From NCBI RefSeq assembly GCF_900101815.1, contig NZ_FNAO01000005.1, positions 248,001 to 312,000 on the forward strand: a DNA stretch of 64,000 bases. The letters run 5' to 3'. Source of the stretch: Pricia antarctica (GTDB taxonomy: Bacteria > Bacteroidota > Bacteroidia > Flavobacteriales > Flavobacteriaceae). The translations under genes were made by a program, and so were the position numbers. The notes below the pieces were generated by a model, which saw only the letters and a program-made list of their open reading frames with translations, was not told the DNA's origin and made no database searches. This document shows positions 25,192 to 34,105 of the stretch, piece by piece. Positions within the stretch are counted from its first letter, which is position 1. Every line of letters begins with the position of its first letter.

Positions 25192-25563
25192 TCAGCGCAA
25201 CTCACCCGATGCGAGGGCCTGTTTTACATTCGCAGCAACGTATAGGTGGCTTCCAAAAAAGCGCTTGCCGTCAGCACGTTTCAAATACACCTTTGCAGTT
25301 CCCTCTTTTCTTACTTTTAAGGAGGCAACAACTACTTGAATGTTTTCCATCGCTTGATAATTCGCAAAACCACCACGCTTTATAATGAAATTGGCTCTTG
25401 GAAATTGAATGTGCTTATAGTAGTGCGCTGAGGCTTCACCAATTTCGAAAACTGCTCCCACCACTGGTATTTCCCAATTCTTTTCATCCATCACTGGTGA
25501 GACCTGTGCTTGCAAAGTAGTAGCAAAGGTTCCAATCCATAAAAAAAATAAGATATTCTTCAT
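25192..25563 (-). CDS. Small secreted protein, unknown family
   Basis: A 123-residue protein with a signal peptide (MKNILFFLWIGTFATTLQAQ, cleavage after AQ likely). The mature part is compact and beta-rich: NWEIPVVGAVFEIGEASAHY, then YYKHIQFPRANFIIKRGG, VVVASLKVRKEGTAKVYL and a final KRFFGSHLYVAANVKQAL. The start is the ATG at 25563; an upstream TTG at 25569 is possible. I recognise no named family; similar small proteins are found in other flavobacteria. It is co-directional with and just upstream of the four-helix-bundle protein gene, separated by 50 bases. Confidence 0.6.
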   Translation of the reverse strand: MKNILFFLWIGTFATTLQAQVSPVMDEKNWEIPVVGAVFEIGEASAHYYKHIQFPRANFIIKRGGFANYQAMENIQVVVASLKVRKEGTAKVYLKRADGKRFFGSHLYVAANVKQALASGELR

Positions 25564-25717
25564 AATCAACCTTCGTTTGAAATTAATGATTCAATACATC
25601 CTTTTTAGTAAAAGCGTTTCCGTTAAACGGACACCGCTGAAAACCATCCTTAGAACGGTACAAAAATACCAATCTCCTCCAAAAATAGTAGAATCACTAT
25701 TGTTAATTGAAAGTTAA

Positions 25718-25736
25718 ACTATTAATTATTAATAGT
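25718..25736. promoter_or_regulatory. Perfect palindrome, candidate TetR operator
   Basis: ACTATTAAT-T-ATTAATAGT, a perfect 19-base inverted repeat, ends nine bases before the TATATTTG -7 element of the TetR gene. Two further ACTATT half-sites flank it (about 25697 and 25741). Position over the promoter spacer fits self-repression of the TetR-led export operon. Confidence 0.6.
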
Positions 25737-25744
25737 GTTACTAT

Positions 25745-25752
25745 TATATTTG
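25745..25752 (+). promoter_or_regulatory. -7 element of the TetR/export operon
   Basis: TATATTTG matches TAnnTTTG and lies 21 bases before the ATG at 25774. This supports 25774 over an earlier in-frame TTG (25735), because the earlier start would lie upstream of the transcription start. Confidence 0.65.
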
Positions 25753-25773
25753 CAAAGATTTAATCCGATTCCA

Positions 25774-26460
25774 ATGGAAAGACTTTTAGAGTCCATCAAA
25801 ATTACCGTCAACGATAAATTATATATAAAAGATCCCGAATCTTCCGACTTGGGCAAACGTATAATCGAGCATAGCATTCTGATGATTAACGACATGGGCT
25901 TTGAAAATTTTACGTTCAGGAAACTCGGAGCAGAAATAAAATCAAACGAAAGTTCCGTTTACCGGTATTTTGAGAGCAAACAAAAGCTATTGCTGTATTT
26001 GACATCTTGGTATTGGGGATGGCTCGAATATCGGCTGGTATTTGCCACCAACGGCATTCCCGATCCGGAGCCTAAATTGGCCAAGGCTATAGAAATCGTT
26101 ACGCAGACAACGGTCAAAGATTGGGTGTTCGCGCATATTAATGAAGAGCTGTTGAACAAGATCGTCATCAATGAATTTTCTAAATCATATCTCACCAAAG
26201 AGGTCGACACCAAAAACAAGGAAGGTTACTTCAGTATATATAAAAGATTAATCACCCGAATTAGTGAAATGATCAAGGCGGTCGACAATCATTATGGGTA
26301 TCCTTTAAGTTTGGCCAGCACCATTTTAGAGGGTTCTTTACATCAACATTTCTTAAAGGAGCATTTTTCATCGCTGACCGACTGTCATAAAGACGAACAA
26401 CCGACCAAATATTTTACCGATCTGGTCTTTAATCGATTAAACAACCAACCCAATGTCTAA
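25774..26460 (+). CDS. TetR family regulator of the ABC export operon
   Basis: A 228-residue protein starting MERLLESIKITVND. The HTH is at about residues 25-75: KRIIEHSILMINDMGFENFT, FRKLGAEIKSNESSVYRYFE, then SKQKLLLYL, the usual TetR helix 3 and helix 4. The C-terminal ligand domain is helical and has no recognised ligand. It heads a co-oriented operon (ABC, HlyD, TolC); the next gene starts 8 bases inside its end (ATG at 26453). A perfect palindrome over its promoter suggests autoregulation and repression of the operon. Confidence 0.9.
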   Translation: MERLLESIKITVNDKLYIKDPESSDLGKRIIEHSILMINDMGFENFTFRKLGAEIKSNESSVYRYFESKQKLLLYLTSWYWGWLEYRLVFATNGIPDPEPKLAKAIEIVTQTTVKDWVFAHINEELLNKIVINEFSKSYLTKEVDTKNKEGYFSIYKRLITRISEMIKAVDNHYGYPLSLASTILEGSLHQHFLKEHFSSLTDCHKDEQPTKYFTDLVFNRLNNQPNV

Positions 26461-28117
26461 ATCTGTTCTCACCGCGTGGCAACGGTTGATTGCGCTGCTT
26501 AAACTAGACAGACGCGACATATTGCAGACCTTCTACTATGCCATATATGCAGGTTTGGTGAACCTAACCCTGCCCTTGGGGATTCAGGCGATCATCAATT
26601 TGATTCAGGGCGCAGAAATTAGTACCTCTTGGATCATTCTCGTCGTTTTGGTTACCGGCGGTGTGGCTTTCGCCGGTATTCTGCAATTGATGCAGATACG
26701 AATCATTGAAAATTTACAGCAGAAAATTTTCACTAGGGCATCCTTCGAATTTACCTATCGGTTTCCCAAAATTAAGATGAGCGAACTTCGAGACTATTAT
26801 CCTCCTGAATTGGCCAATCGCTTCTTCGATACTTTGACTGTTCAAAAGGGAGTTTCAAAGATTTTAATAGATTTTCCGGCAGCCGTCCTACAGATAATTT
26901 TTGGGCTACTTTTACTCTCTTTCTATCATCCCTTCTTTATTATTTATGGCATATTGTTGTTGCTCTTGATCTATGTGGTCTTCAAGTTCACAGTACAAAA
27001 GGGTATGAATACTAGTCTTGACGAATCGAAAAGTAAGTATAGGGTCGCACATTGGGTGCAAGAGGTAGCGCGTTCGCTGGTCAGTTTCAAACTCTCTGGA
27101 AAAACAAGTCTAGCGGTGAACAAAAACGATCTTCTGGTCACCGAATATCTCAAGGCCCGCGAAAGCCATTTTAGGGTCTTGGTCATTCAGTTCATTCAAA
27201 TGGTAGGCTTTAAAGTTTTGGTGACCCTTGGGCTGCTATTGATCGGCGGATTGTTGGTGCTGAACCAAGAAATGAATATCGGACAGTTCGTCGCCGCCGA
27301 GATCATCATCCTTTTGGTAATTACATCCGTAGAAAAACTGATACGCGGACTGGATACATTTTACGATCTCTTGACCTCGCTCGAAAAACTGGGCCAGGTC
27401 GTGGACAAGGACCTGGAAAACCAAGGGGGCGAAACACCTTTTGAGGAAAATACCGAGTTTACGGTAGAACTTGAGAAAGTGGCTTTCGGTTTTCAAAAGC
27501 AAAACCCAATTTTACAAGATATATCCCTGACAATACCTCCACGAAGCCATACGTTGATTTTAGGTGCCAGCGGTTCTGGCAAGTCCACGCTCCTGCGCTT
27601 GGTCGCAGGTCTTATCGAACCCACCAAAGGCACCATCTTTATTAACGATATTTCTTTGGATGGCATCAATGCGAACCATTACCGATCGTTTTTAGGCCAG
27701 TCGCTGACTGAAGAAACTCCTTTTGAGGGTACGCTCTTGGAGAATATCACCTTCGGGGATACCCGTATAACACAAAAAGATCTGCATTGGGCCTTGGAAA
27801 AGACCGGTTTGCAGCAGTTCGTCAAGGAGCAGAAAAACGGCATACACACCATGTTATATCCCGAAGGTCAGCAGATACCACATACGGTGATGAAAAAAAT
27901 CATTCTGGCCCGTAGTATCATTCGAAAACCAAAACTATTGATCCTGAAGGATCCCCTACACCGATTTGACGAAATGGAGGCATTACGGATTATCAAGTTT
28001 CTGACCGATTCCAACAATCCTTGGGCCTTACTGGTTGTTAGCCATGATCAAAAGTGGTTGGGCCATTGTGAACGCATCGTAACTATAGCCGGAGGTAAAA
28101 TCATTTCTGAAAACTAA
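26453..28117 (+). CDS. ABC exporter with degenerate ATP-binding motifs
   Basis: A 554-residue half-transporter: residues 1 to about 320 form a type-1 transmembrane domain with five to six helices, and about 340-554 the nucleotide-binding domain. The Walker A motif is intact (LGASGSGKSTLLRL, about 368-381), a Q-loop is present (FLGQSLTEETPFEG) and an H-loop His (VVSHDQKWL). The rest is abnormal: the signature LSGGQ position reads IPHTV (in YPEGQQIPHTVMKKI), and Walker B reads LLILKDPL, with Lys for the Mg-binding Asp and Asp for the catalytic Glu. Hydrolysis is probably impaired; it may be a specialised family trait. No peptidase domain. It overlaps the TetR gene and is followed by HlyD after 3 bases. 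Confidence 0.85.
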   Translation: MSKSVLTAWQRLIALLKLDRRDILQTFYYAIYAGLVNLTLPLGIQAIINLIQGAEISTSWIILVVLVTGGVAFAGILQLMQIRIIENLQQKIFTRASFEFTYRFPKIKMSELRDYYPPELANRFFDTLTVQKGVSKILIDFPAAVLQIIFGLLLLSFYHPFFIIYGILLLLLIYVVFKFTVQKGMNTSLDESKSKYRVAHWVQEVARSLVSFKLSGKTSLAVNKNDLLVTEYLKARESHFRVLVIQFIQMVGFKVLVTLGLLLIGGLLVLNQEMNIGQFVAAEIIILLVITSVEKLIRGLDTFYDLLTSLEKLGQVVDKDLENQGGETPFEENTEFTVELEKVAFGFQKQNPILQDISLTIPPRSHTLILGASGSGKSTLLRLVAGLIEPTKGTIFINDISLDGINANHYRSFLGQSLTEETPFEGTLLENITFGDTRITQKDLHWALEKTGLQQFVKEQKNGIHTMLYPEGQQIPHTVMKKIILARSIIRKPKLLILKDPLHRFDEMEALRIIKFLTDSNNPWALLVVSHDQKWLGHCERIVTIAGGKIISEN

Positions 28118-28120
28118 ACT

Positions 28121-29470
28121 ATGCTGAACATCTCAAAAAATCCTGTGAACAAAACCGTGCACCTTACCGGTTTCAAGTCGACGGATATGGTCTTTCATCA
28201 ACGGCACTATAAACATTTCAATCGGTTTTTGCTGGGCTCGGCGATTTTTGGCTTTATCGTGCTGTTTCTTCCTTGGACCCAGAATATCAGGGGAAGAGGA
28301 TTTCTTACGACCCTGTCTCCCGACCAACGCCCCCAGACGATACAATCGCCCATTCCCGGCAGAATAGAAAAATGGTACGTACAAGAAGGCGATGTGGTTC
28401 AAAAGGGAGATACTATCCTATTTATTTCCGAAATCAAGGGGGAATATTTCGATCCCAAGCTGGTCGAGCGTACCGGCGCACAAATAAAGAATAAAGAATC
28501 GTCGGTCATCTCCTACGGAGCCAAGGTCAATGCCTTAAACCAGCAGATCAGGGCTGTGCAGGAGGAACAGGTCCTAAAGACAGAACAGGCCAAGAATAAA
28601 CTCCTACAATCCAAATTAAAGGTACAGAGCGACAGTATTGACCTTGAGGCGGCAAAAACGAATCTCAAAATTGCCGAGCGGCAGTATGAACGTACGGAGC
28701 AACTACAACAAGAAGGCCTTAAGGCCATGACCGATGTAGAGGAAAAGCGTCTAAAGCTACAGGAAACCCAGGCCAAACTTATTTCACAGGAAAATAAACT
28801 ACTGGCGGCCCGCAACGAAATACTCAACGCGCAAGTAGAAATTCAGCGTATTCGAGCCGAATACACCGATAAGATCTCAAAAGCCCAAAGTGATATGTAT
28901 ACGGCACAATCCAACCAATTCGACTCCGAAGCCCAAGTAACGAAACTGGAGAATTCCTATACAAATTACGCTATGCGGAAAGAAATGTATTATGTCAGGG
29001 CACCACAAAAAGGATACATCAATAAAGCCATTCAGGGCGGAATCGGGGAAACCTTCAAGGCAGGAGATCGTTTAGTCGGTATCATGCCCGCTAATATCGA
29101 TATGGCAGTGGAAACTTTTGTGGAGCCGATCGACCTGCCCTTGGTGCATACGGGTGAAAAAATACGGATACAATTCGACGGTTGGCCTGCTATAGTCTTT
29201 AGCGGATGGCCGAACGTATCGTACGGTACTTACGGCGGAATAGTAGTGGCCATCGAAAATTTTATAAGTGAGAACGGAAAATACAGGGTGCTATTGGCCC
29301 CCGATTCCGAAGACCATCCATGGCCGAAAGATATTCGGGTAGGTTCGGGGGCCAATACGATTGCGTTACTGGAAGATGTACCGATTTGGTATGAACTTTG
29401 GCGGCAGTTGAACGGTTTCCCACCCAACTATTACCAACCCCAAAACACGGCCTCAAGGGATAAAAAATGA
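28121..29470 (+). CDS. HlyD family membrane-fusion protein
   Basis: A 449-residue protein with one N-terminal transmembrane helix (about 35-55, FLLGSAIFGFIVLFLPW), a lipoyl-half segment (IQSPIPGRIEKWYVQEGDVV), a coiled-coil arm of about 130 residues in residues 120-285 with many Glu, Lys and Gln, and the returning lipoyl and beta-barrel segments (VRAPQKGYINKAIQGGIGE). It lacks a signal peptidase II site. It links the ABC exporter in the inner membrane to the TolC-like factor encoded next, with which it overlaps by four bases (ATGA). Confidence 0.88.
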   Translation: MLNISKNPVNKTVHLTGFKSTDMVFHQRHYKHFNRFLLGSAIFGFIVLFLPWTQNIRGRGFLTTLSPDQRPQTIQSPIPGRIEKWYVQEGDVVQKGDTILFISEIKGEYFDPKLVERTGAQIKNKESSVISYGAKVNALNQQIRAVQEEQVLKTEQAKNKLLQSKLKVQSDSIDLEAAKTNLKIAERQYERTEQLQQEGLKAMTDVEEKRLKLQETQAKLISQENKLLAARNEILNAQVEIQRIRAEYTDKISKAQSDMYTAQSNQFDSEAQVTKLENSYTNYAMRKEMYYVRAPQKGYINKAIQGGIGETFKAGDRLVGIMPANIDMAVETFVEPIDLPLVHTGEKIRIQFDGWPAIVFSGWPNVSYGTYGGIVVAIENFISENGKYRVLLAPDSEDHPWPKDIRVGSGANTIALLEDVPIWYELWRQLNGFPPNYYQPQNTASRDKK

Positions 29471-30870
29471 TGGGACGATTCTCGCTTGCCTACTTCTTAC
29501 TACTCGGCTTCGGTGCGATTGCACAGCACCCGGATACGCCGGTTTTGAAATTCAGCGAGTTCATAGGCTATGTAAAGCAATATCACCCCATCGCCAAACA
29601 GGCGGAACTGGGCATTGACGCTGCCCAGGCAAACCTTATGCGCTCACGAGGAGGCTTTGATCCTAAAATAGAGGTCGATTATGGACGGAAGGCGTTCAAG
29701 GGCACGGAATATTACGACCGCCTCAACGCAACCTTCAAAGTACCCGTTTGGTATGGCGTTGACCTAAAGGGGAATTTTGAACAGAATGACGGGGAATTTC
29801 TAAACCCATCCGAAATAACACCTACAGACGGGCTGTATAGTGCCGGGGTGTCGGTATCCCTTGGCGAAGGCCTATGGATGAACGAACGGATGGCCACCTT
29901 AAAACAAGCTAAATTGTTCAATGATCAAACTTTGGCCGATCGCGATATCAGGGTTAACCAAGTATTGTTCGACGCCTCGTTGGCCTATTTCGAATGGCTG
30001 AAAGCCTATCTCGACCTACGTGTTTTTAGCGATTTTCTGGGCAATGCACAAATACGGTTCGAGGGGGTCAAAACAAGTGCCGATGCAGGTGAAGTCGCCG
30101 CTATCGACACCGTCGAGGCGAAAATCGCGGTGCAAGACCGTAAACTACAGCTAGAACAGGCGAAACTGGACTTGATGCGGACCGGGCTTGAACTATCCAA
30201 TTTCCTTTGGATGGGCGACAACATTCCCATGGAACTGCAAGCGAGTACCTTACCCGATACCACATTGATAGATGAGATAGATATCACCTTGAAAATCGAG
30301 GGGAACACATTAGACACTTTTACCATTGCAAACCATCCGAAACTGAAATCGTTACGCTTTAAACTCAACGGCCTCGAGGTAGACAAACAATTCAAAACCA
30401 ATAAACTGCTTCCCAAGATTAACGTTGAATATAACTTCTTGACCGAAACCCCCGAGTACATCAACTCCTTCGAGACTCAAGCATATAAGGGCAAAATTAC
30501 CTTTAGTATGCCCCTATTTTTAAGAAAGGAACGCGGAGATCTTAAGTTAGCAAAAATTAAAATCCGGGATGCGGAGTTCGAATTCGACAATACTGAAATT
30601 CAGATAAAAAATAGTATCGAACAGCTTTTTAACGAACTGGAAGGCTTAAAGGTGCAAACGGCCCTTATCGAAGAGATTGTCGGTAATTACGACATCCTTT
30701 TGGCAGCGGAAGAACGAAAATTCAGGTTTGGGGAGAGTTCCCTGTTTTTGGTAAACGCTCGGGAAATCAAACTTATCGATGCCCAATTGAAAAGGAATAG
30801 GATGCAGAACAAATATTTCACATCGAAAGCAAAACTTTTCAAAAGTTTGGCCATTAATCCTATGAACTGA
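29467..30870 (+). CDS. TolC-like outer-membrane efflux protein
   Basis: A 467-residue protein. It starts at an ATG overlapping the HlyD stop (ATGA), so it is translationally coupled. An exported start (SLAYFLLLGFGAIAQ) is followed by two TolC-type repeats: each pairs a strand and long coiled-coil helices, seen at residues about 20-200 (FSEFIGYVKQYHPIAKQAEL, then GIDAAQANLMRSRGGFDP) and 240-460 (KLDLMRTGLELSNFLW, and FGESSLFLVNAREIKLIDAQ). It is the exit duct of the TetR-regulated ABC export system. The substrate of the system is unknown; the absence of a peptidase domain or adjacent small peptide gene gives no hint of a bacteriocin. Confidence 0.87.
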   Translation: MMGRFSLAYFLLLGFGAIAQHPDTPVLKFSEFIGYVKQYHPIAKQAELGIDAAQANLMRSRGGFDPKIEVDYGRKAFKGTEYYDRLNATFKVPVWYGVDLKGNFEQNDGEFLNPSEITPTDGLYSAGVSVSLGEGLWMNERMATLKQAKLFNDQTLADRDIRVNQVLFDASLAYFEWLKAYLDLRVFSDFLGNAQIRFEGVKTSADAGEVAAIDTVEAKIAVQDRKLQLEQAKLDLMRTGLELSNFLWMGDNIPMELQASTLPDTTLIDEIDITLKIEGNTLDTFTIANHPKLKSLRFKLNGLEVDKQFKTNKLLPKINVEYNFLTETPEYINSFETQAYKGKITFSMPLFLRKERGDLKLAKIKIRDAEFEFDNTEIQIKNSIEQLFNELEGLKVQTALIEEIVGNYDILLAAEERKFRFGESSLFLVNAREIKLIDAQLKRNRMQNKYFTSKAKLFKSLAINPMN

Positions 30871-30887
30871 TTGTTTTAATAGAGAAA

Positions 30888-31041
30888 TCAATTAGACCTT
30901 TACTTTTACCTGCGGTATTCACATTTTTCATTCTAATTTTATCATTTTTAAGTTCCGTAGCTTAGGCTATGCAACTGAAAAATCAGACCATTAGGCCAAA
31001 TAAGCCTAATTTCTCGGTTCCAAACAAAAGGTCTAAATGAC
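30888..31041 (+). repeat. Dispersed element, copy A (about 155 bp, + orientation)
   Basis: Ends TTAGACCTTT (30892-30901) and AAAGGTCTAA (31027-31036) are perfect inverted repeats. Internal landmarks shared with copy B: CTTTTACCT near the left end, CCGTAGC-n4-GCTATGC near the middle (an inner hairpin) and TCTCGGTTCCAAAC near the right. The third, truncated copy shares only the right end. It lies between the TolC-like gene and ferritin. Confidence 0.8.
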
Positions 31042-31185
31042 TTGAGAGTCAAAAGTTGAAATGCAAAAAATCTAGGTTGAGGATGGTGATTTGAAGCAAA
31101 AACCAATGGAATACAACACCAGCGTATTCTAAAAAAGCAATATCTTTCTACACATTATTACTATTAACTAAAAATCATTAAAAAG

Positions 31186-31728
31186 ATGAAATCAAAACGC
31201 ATCTCCGATAAAATGGAAAAATTATTGAACACCCAGATGACTACCGAGGCCTATCAGGCGCAAGTGTACCTCTCCTACGCCTCTTGGGCGGAAGTAAATA
31301 GTTTTTCGGGAATAGCAACCTTTCTCTACGGCCATATGCACGAAGAGCGGGAACATATGTTCAAAATCCTCAAATACATTAACGACCGCGGCGGGGAGAC
31401 ACAAATCGAAGCCATCAAGGCTCCACCCGCAAATCCAAAAAATATCGGCGATTGCCTCCAAAAGGTGCTGAAGGCCGAAATGGACAACTCCAAGGATATT
31501 GATAAAATCGTTAACCTGGCGCACGAAGAAAAAGATTGGGCCACCTTCAATTTTGGCCAATGGTTCGTAAAAGAACAAATCGAGGAAGAGAGCCTGGTAA
31601 ACGAAATTATCGACAAATACAATCTCGCTTCCAACGAGACCAGCGACAATAACAGCCTCTACGAAATGGATCGTGATTTGGCAGGACATTCACAAGAAGG
31701 CGATATGCCACGGGAGGAAAAGTTTTAA
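31186..31728 (+). CDS. Non-heme ferritin
   Basis: A 180-residue iron-storage protein that oxidises Fe(II) at a dinuclear centre and stores it as ferrihydrite in a 24-mer. The ferroxidase ligand pattern is visible: Glu in MTTEAYQAQVYL (helix A), Glu and His in HMHEEREHMFKIL (helix B), Glu in LKAEMDNSKDI (helix C) and Gln/Glu in FNFGQWFVKEQIEEE (helix D). The four-helix bundle and the short E-helix tail are complete. It is monocistronic; upstream (31100-31185) there is only an AT-rich leader, with TATCTTTC at about 31141 as a near-miss to the -7 consensus. Confidence 0.93.
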   Translation: MKSKRISDKMEKLLNTQMTTEAYQAQVYLSYASWAEVNSFSGIATFLYGHMHEEREHMFKILKYINDRGGETQIEAIKAPPANPKNIGDCLQKVLKAEMDNSKDIDKIVNLAHEEKDWATFNFGQWFVKEQIEEESLVNEIIDKYNLASNETSDNNSLYEMDRDLAGHSQEGDMPREEKF

Positions 31729-32049
31729 AAATTGGTTGAAATAAGTAGGACGACCATTAAAACAAAACTCAACACCGTCCCCTAGCGCATGAACCAATGG
31801 CCGGTCGAAGGTGTGGAAACGATTGCCGATACTATATAAAATACCATTTTAAATACTAGAAGACCAATCGGAATGCGGTAGTTTTTCTTATGAACAACCA
31901 TGGATTTTGATTTTTAAAGAGGGATAAACGTTTTAAGGTTCAAGAAAAATACTACTTCATGGGAAGCTTTAGGCAAACTGGGGTTTGCGTCATCTTCTTT
32001 TTCGTAGATTTATCGGATAATTTAAAACGAGAACATTAAAATTAATGTA
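31729..32049. other. Intergenic region, no gene seen
   Basis: About 320 bases between ferritin and a secreted TIM-barrel gene. I see no long frame, no strong hairpin with a T-run and no exact TAnnTTTG. A short frame from 31789 (MNQWPVEGVETIADTI) looks like debris rather than a gene. Confidence 0.4.
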
Positions 32050-32928
32050 ATGAAGAAAACTGGAATTAAAAATTGGATTAAAACCACTGCTATAGTCCTT
32101 TTGGCCCTAGCGAGTTTCAACACCTACGCCCAAGAGAAATTCGGGGGACTGGCACTGTACACCGTACGCGACGATATGGGTACCGATGCCAAGGCAACTT
32201 TGAAGGCCGTAGCCGATGCAGGCTATAAAAACATCGAAGCCGCGGGATATGATGACGGAAAGTTCTACAACATGAAACCCAAAGCATTCAAATCTCTCTT
32301 GAAAAAACTACAGCTTACGCCCATCAGCACCCATCAAGGCAGTGTAACCTTAGAAAATGCAGAGGCCATGATGGCCGAGGTGAAAGCGGCCGGCTTCGAA
32401 TATTTTGTGATACCGGTACCCCCGATGGGCCTGTTCAAATTCGACGACAAAACCCGAACGATGAGTATGGCCGGCGGTGCCAAAAATCTAGCGGAAATTT
32501 TGGATACCTTGGGCGAAAAGGCAAGTGCAGCGGGTCTCCAATTGCTCTACCACAACCACGATTTTGAATTTAAAAAAGATGCCGATGGCATCGTTACTAT
32601 CGATTACCTCTTGGAAAACTGCAACCCCGATTATGTCAACTTTCAAATGGATCTCTATTGGGTCGTCAAAGCGGGCGCCGATCCCCTAGCCTATTTCGAA
32701 AAATACCCCGGACGTTTTAAAATCTGGCACGTAAAGGATATGGACGACCAAGGCCGCTTTGCCCCCGTAGGAAAAGGCCATATCGATTTCGCCCGTATTC
32801 TGGATAAAAAAGAACAATCGGGCATGGAATATTATATGGTGGAACAGGATCGGACCTTCGACGGTATGAAACCGTTGGAAGCTATAAAAATAAGCCACGA
32901 GGGCATTAAGGAATTTGGATTTGAGTAG
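32050..32928 (+). CDS. Secreted sugar phosphate isomerase/epimerase (xylose-isomerase-like TIM barrel)
   Basis: A 292-residue protein with a Sec signal peptide of about 26 residues (WIKTTAIVLLALASFNTYAQ). The AP-endonuclease-2/TIM-barrel fold shows the metal ligands typical of the family: LLYHNHDFEF with His, NFQMDLYWVVKAGADPLAYF with Asp, FKIWHVKDMD with His, and a final Glu in MVEQDRTFDG. Members include secreted hydroxypyruvate- and sugar-isomerase-like enzymes in Bacteroidota. Substrate not predictable; it is likely periplasmic. It stands alone. Confidence 0.85.
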   Translation: MKKTGIKNWIKTTAIVLLALASFNTYAQEKFGGLALYTVRDDMGTDAKATLKAVADAGYKNIEAAGYDDGKFYNMKPKAFKSLLKKLQLTPISTHQGSVTLENAEAMMAEVKAAGFEYFVIPVPPMGLFKFDDKTRTMSMAGGAKNLAEILDTLGEKASAAGLQLLYHNHDFEFKKDADGIVTIDYLLENCNPDYVNFQMDLYWVVKAGADPLAYFEKYPGRFKIWHVKDMDDQGRFAPVGKGHIDFARILDKKEQSGMEYYMVEQDRTFDGMKPLEAIKISHEGIKEFGFE

Positions 32929-33067
32929 CAATTGCCGTCTGAAAGAAATAATTTTCGGTTAAGCTCAATGAACAAGACTCAATTACTTCCGGGGTTTTCA
33001 TAGTTGAATCTCTATTCAACAGGTCATCATATTGAAAGTGAATTAAGCGATCAGCGGTTTTCGCATT

Positions 33068-34009
33068 TTATAAATTGGAAACCGCTGCCTTCGCCCTTTC
33101 AAACTCTTCCATCATATCCGCCACGATTTCCGCGGCAGGTTTAATCTCATGGATGAGGGCGGATACTTGCCCAATTTCCAGCTCGCCTTCTTCCATATCG
33201 CCTTCGAACATACCGCGTTTGGCGCGGGCGCGTCCTAAAAGTTCGCTCAATTCTTCGTTTGTCGCTCCATTGGCATAGGCTTTTTGAATATCTTGGTAAA
33301 ACTTGTTCTTTAGCAAACGCACGGGTGCCAGTTCCTTTAGGGTCAGATGTGTATCCCCTTCCCCAGCGTCCACTACTCTTTGTTTGAAGAGGTCGTGGGA
33401 CGAAGCTTCATGGCTAGCTACGAACCGGCTGCCGACTTGTACCCCATCTGCGCCCAATACCATAGCGGCCAACATGGCGCGGCCCGTTGCGATTCCTCCA
33501 GCGGCGATAAGGGGAACATGAATCTTTTCCTTTACTGCGGGAATCAAAGTCAAGGTAGTGGTCTCGTCCCGACCATTATGTCCACCTGCCTCAAACCCTT
33601 CGGCAACTATGGCGTCGACATCTGCCTCCTGAGCCTTTAAGGCAAATTTTACACTGCTGACCACCTGAACTACGGTAATTCCTTTTTCCTTTAAATAGGA
33701 GGTATATTTTTTAGGATTCCCGGCGGAGGTAAAAACGATTTTCACATTGAGTTCTACAATAATATGCATAAGCTTGTCCACATCAGCATACATAAGAGGT
33801 ACGTTCACACCGAACGGAAATTCCGTAGCCTGTTGGCATTTTTCTATATGTTCGCGTAAAACTTCTGGGTACATGGAACCTGCCCCGATAAGTCCCAATC
33901 CCCCGGCATTGGAAACCGCAGATGCCAAGCGCCACCCACTCGCCCAGACCATACCCGCTTGAACAATAGGATATTGCACACCAAAAAGTTCCGTGATTTT
34001 ATTCTGCAA
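33068..34009 (-). CDS. Nitronate monooxygenase (NPD/2-nitropropane dioxygenase) family
   Basis: A 313-residue FMN-dependent oxidoreductase with the TIM-barrel order of this family: start ITELFGVQYPIVQAGMVWAS, LVSAVSNAGGLGLIGAGS, then VDAIVAEGFEAGGHNGRDE, PLIAAGGIATGRAMLAAMVL and GADGVQVGSRF for the phosphate-binding FMN loop. It oxidises nitronates, detoxifying propionate-3-nitronate, or acts on other enoyl-type substrates in related enzymes. The conserved His in HNG is present. It lies 96 bases downstream of mnmA on the same strand. Confidence 0.9.
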   Translation of the reverse strand: MQNKITELFGVQYPIVQAGMVWASGWRLASAVSNAGGLGLIGAGSMYPEVLREHIEKCQQATEFPFGVNVPLMYADVDKLMHIIVELNVKIVFTSAGNPKKYTSYLKEKGITVVQVVSSVKFALKAQEADVDAIVAEGFEAGGHNGRDETTTLTLIPAVKEKIHVPLIAAGGIATGRAMLAAMVLGADGVQVGSRFVASHEASSHDLFKQRVVDAGEGDTHLTLKELAPVRLLKNKFYQDIQKAYANGATNEELSELLGRARAKRGMFEGDMEEGELEIGQVSALIHEIKPAAEIVADMMEEFERAKAAVSNL

Positions 34010-34105
34010 AGGATTATTGGATTTTAAAAGGATTAAAATAGTTAAGGAACATCAAGATAAAATGTTATGCAGGAGCGAGGCTTGCCTTCCTCTAGGGTTT
34101 GTAGG

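Noticed and set aside
31789-31839. Short frame MNQWPVEGVETIADTI
   Set aside because: Sixteen codons, no start context and no relatives known; too short to support.
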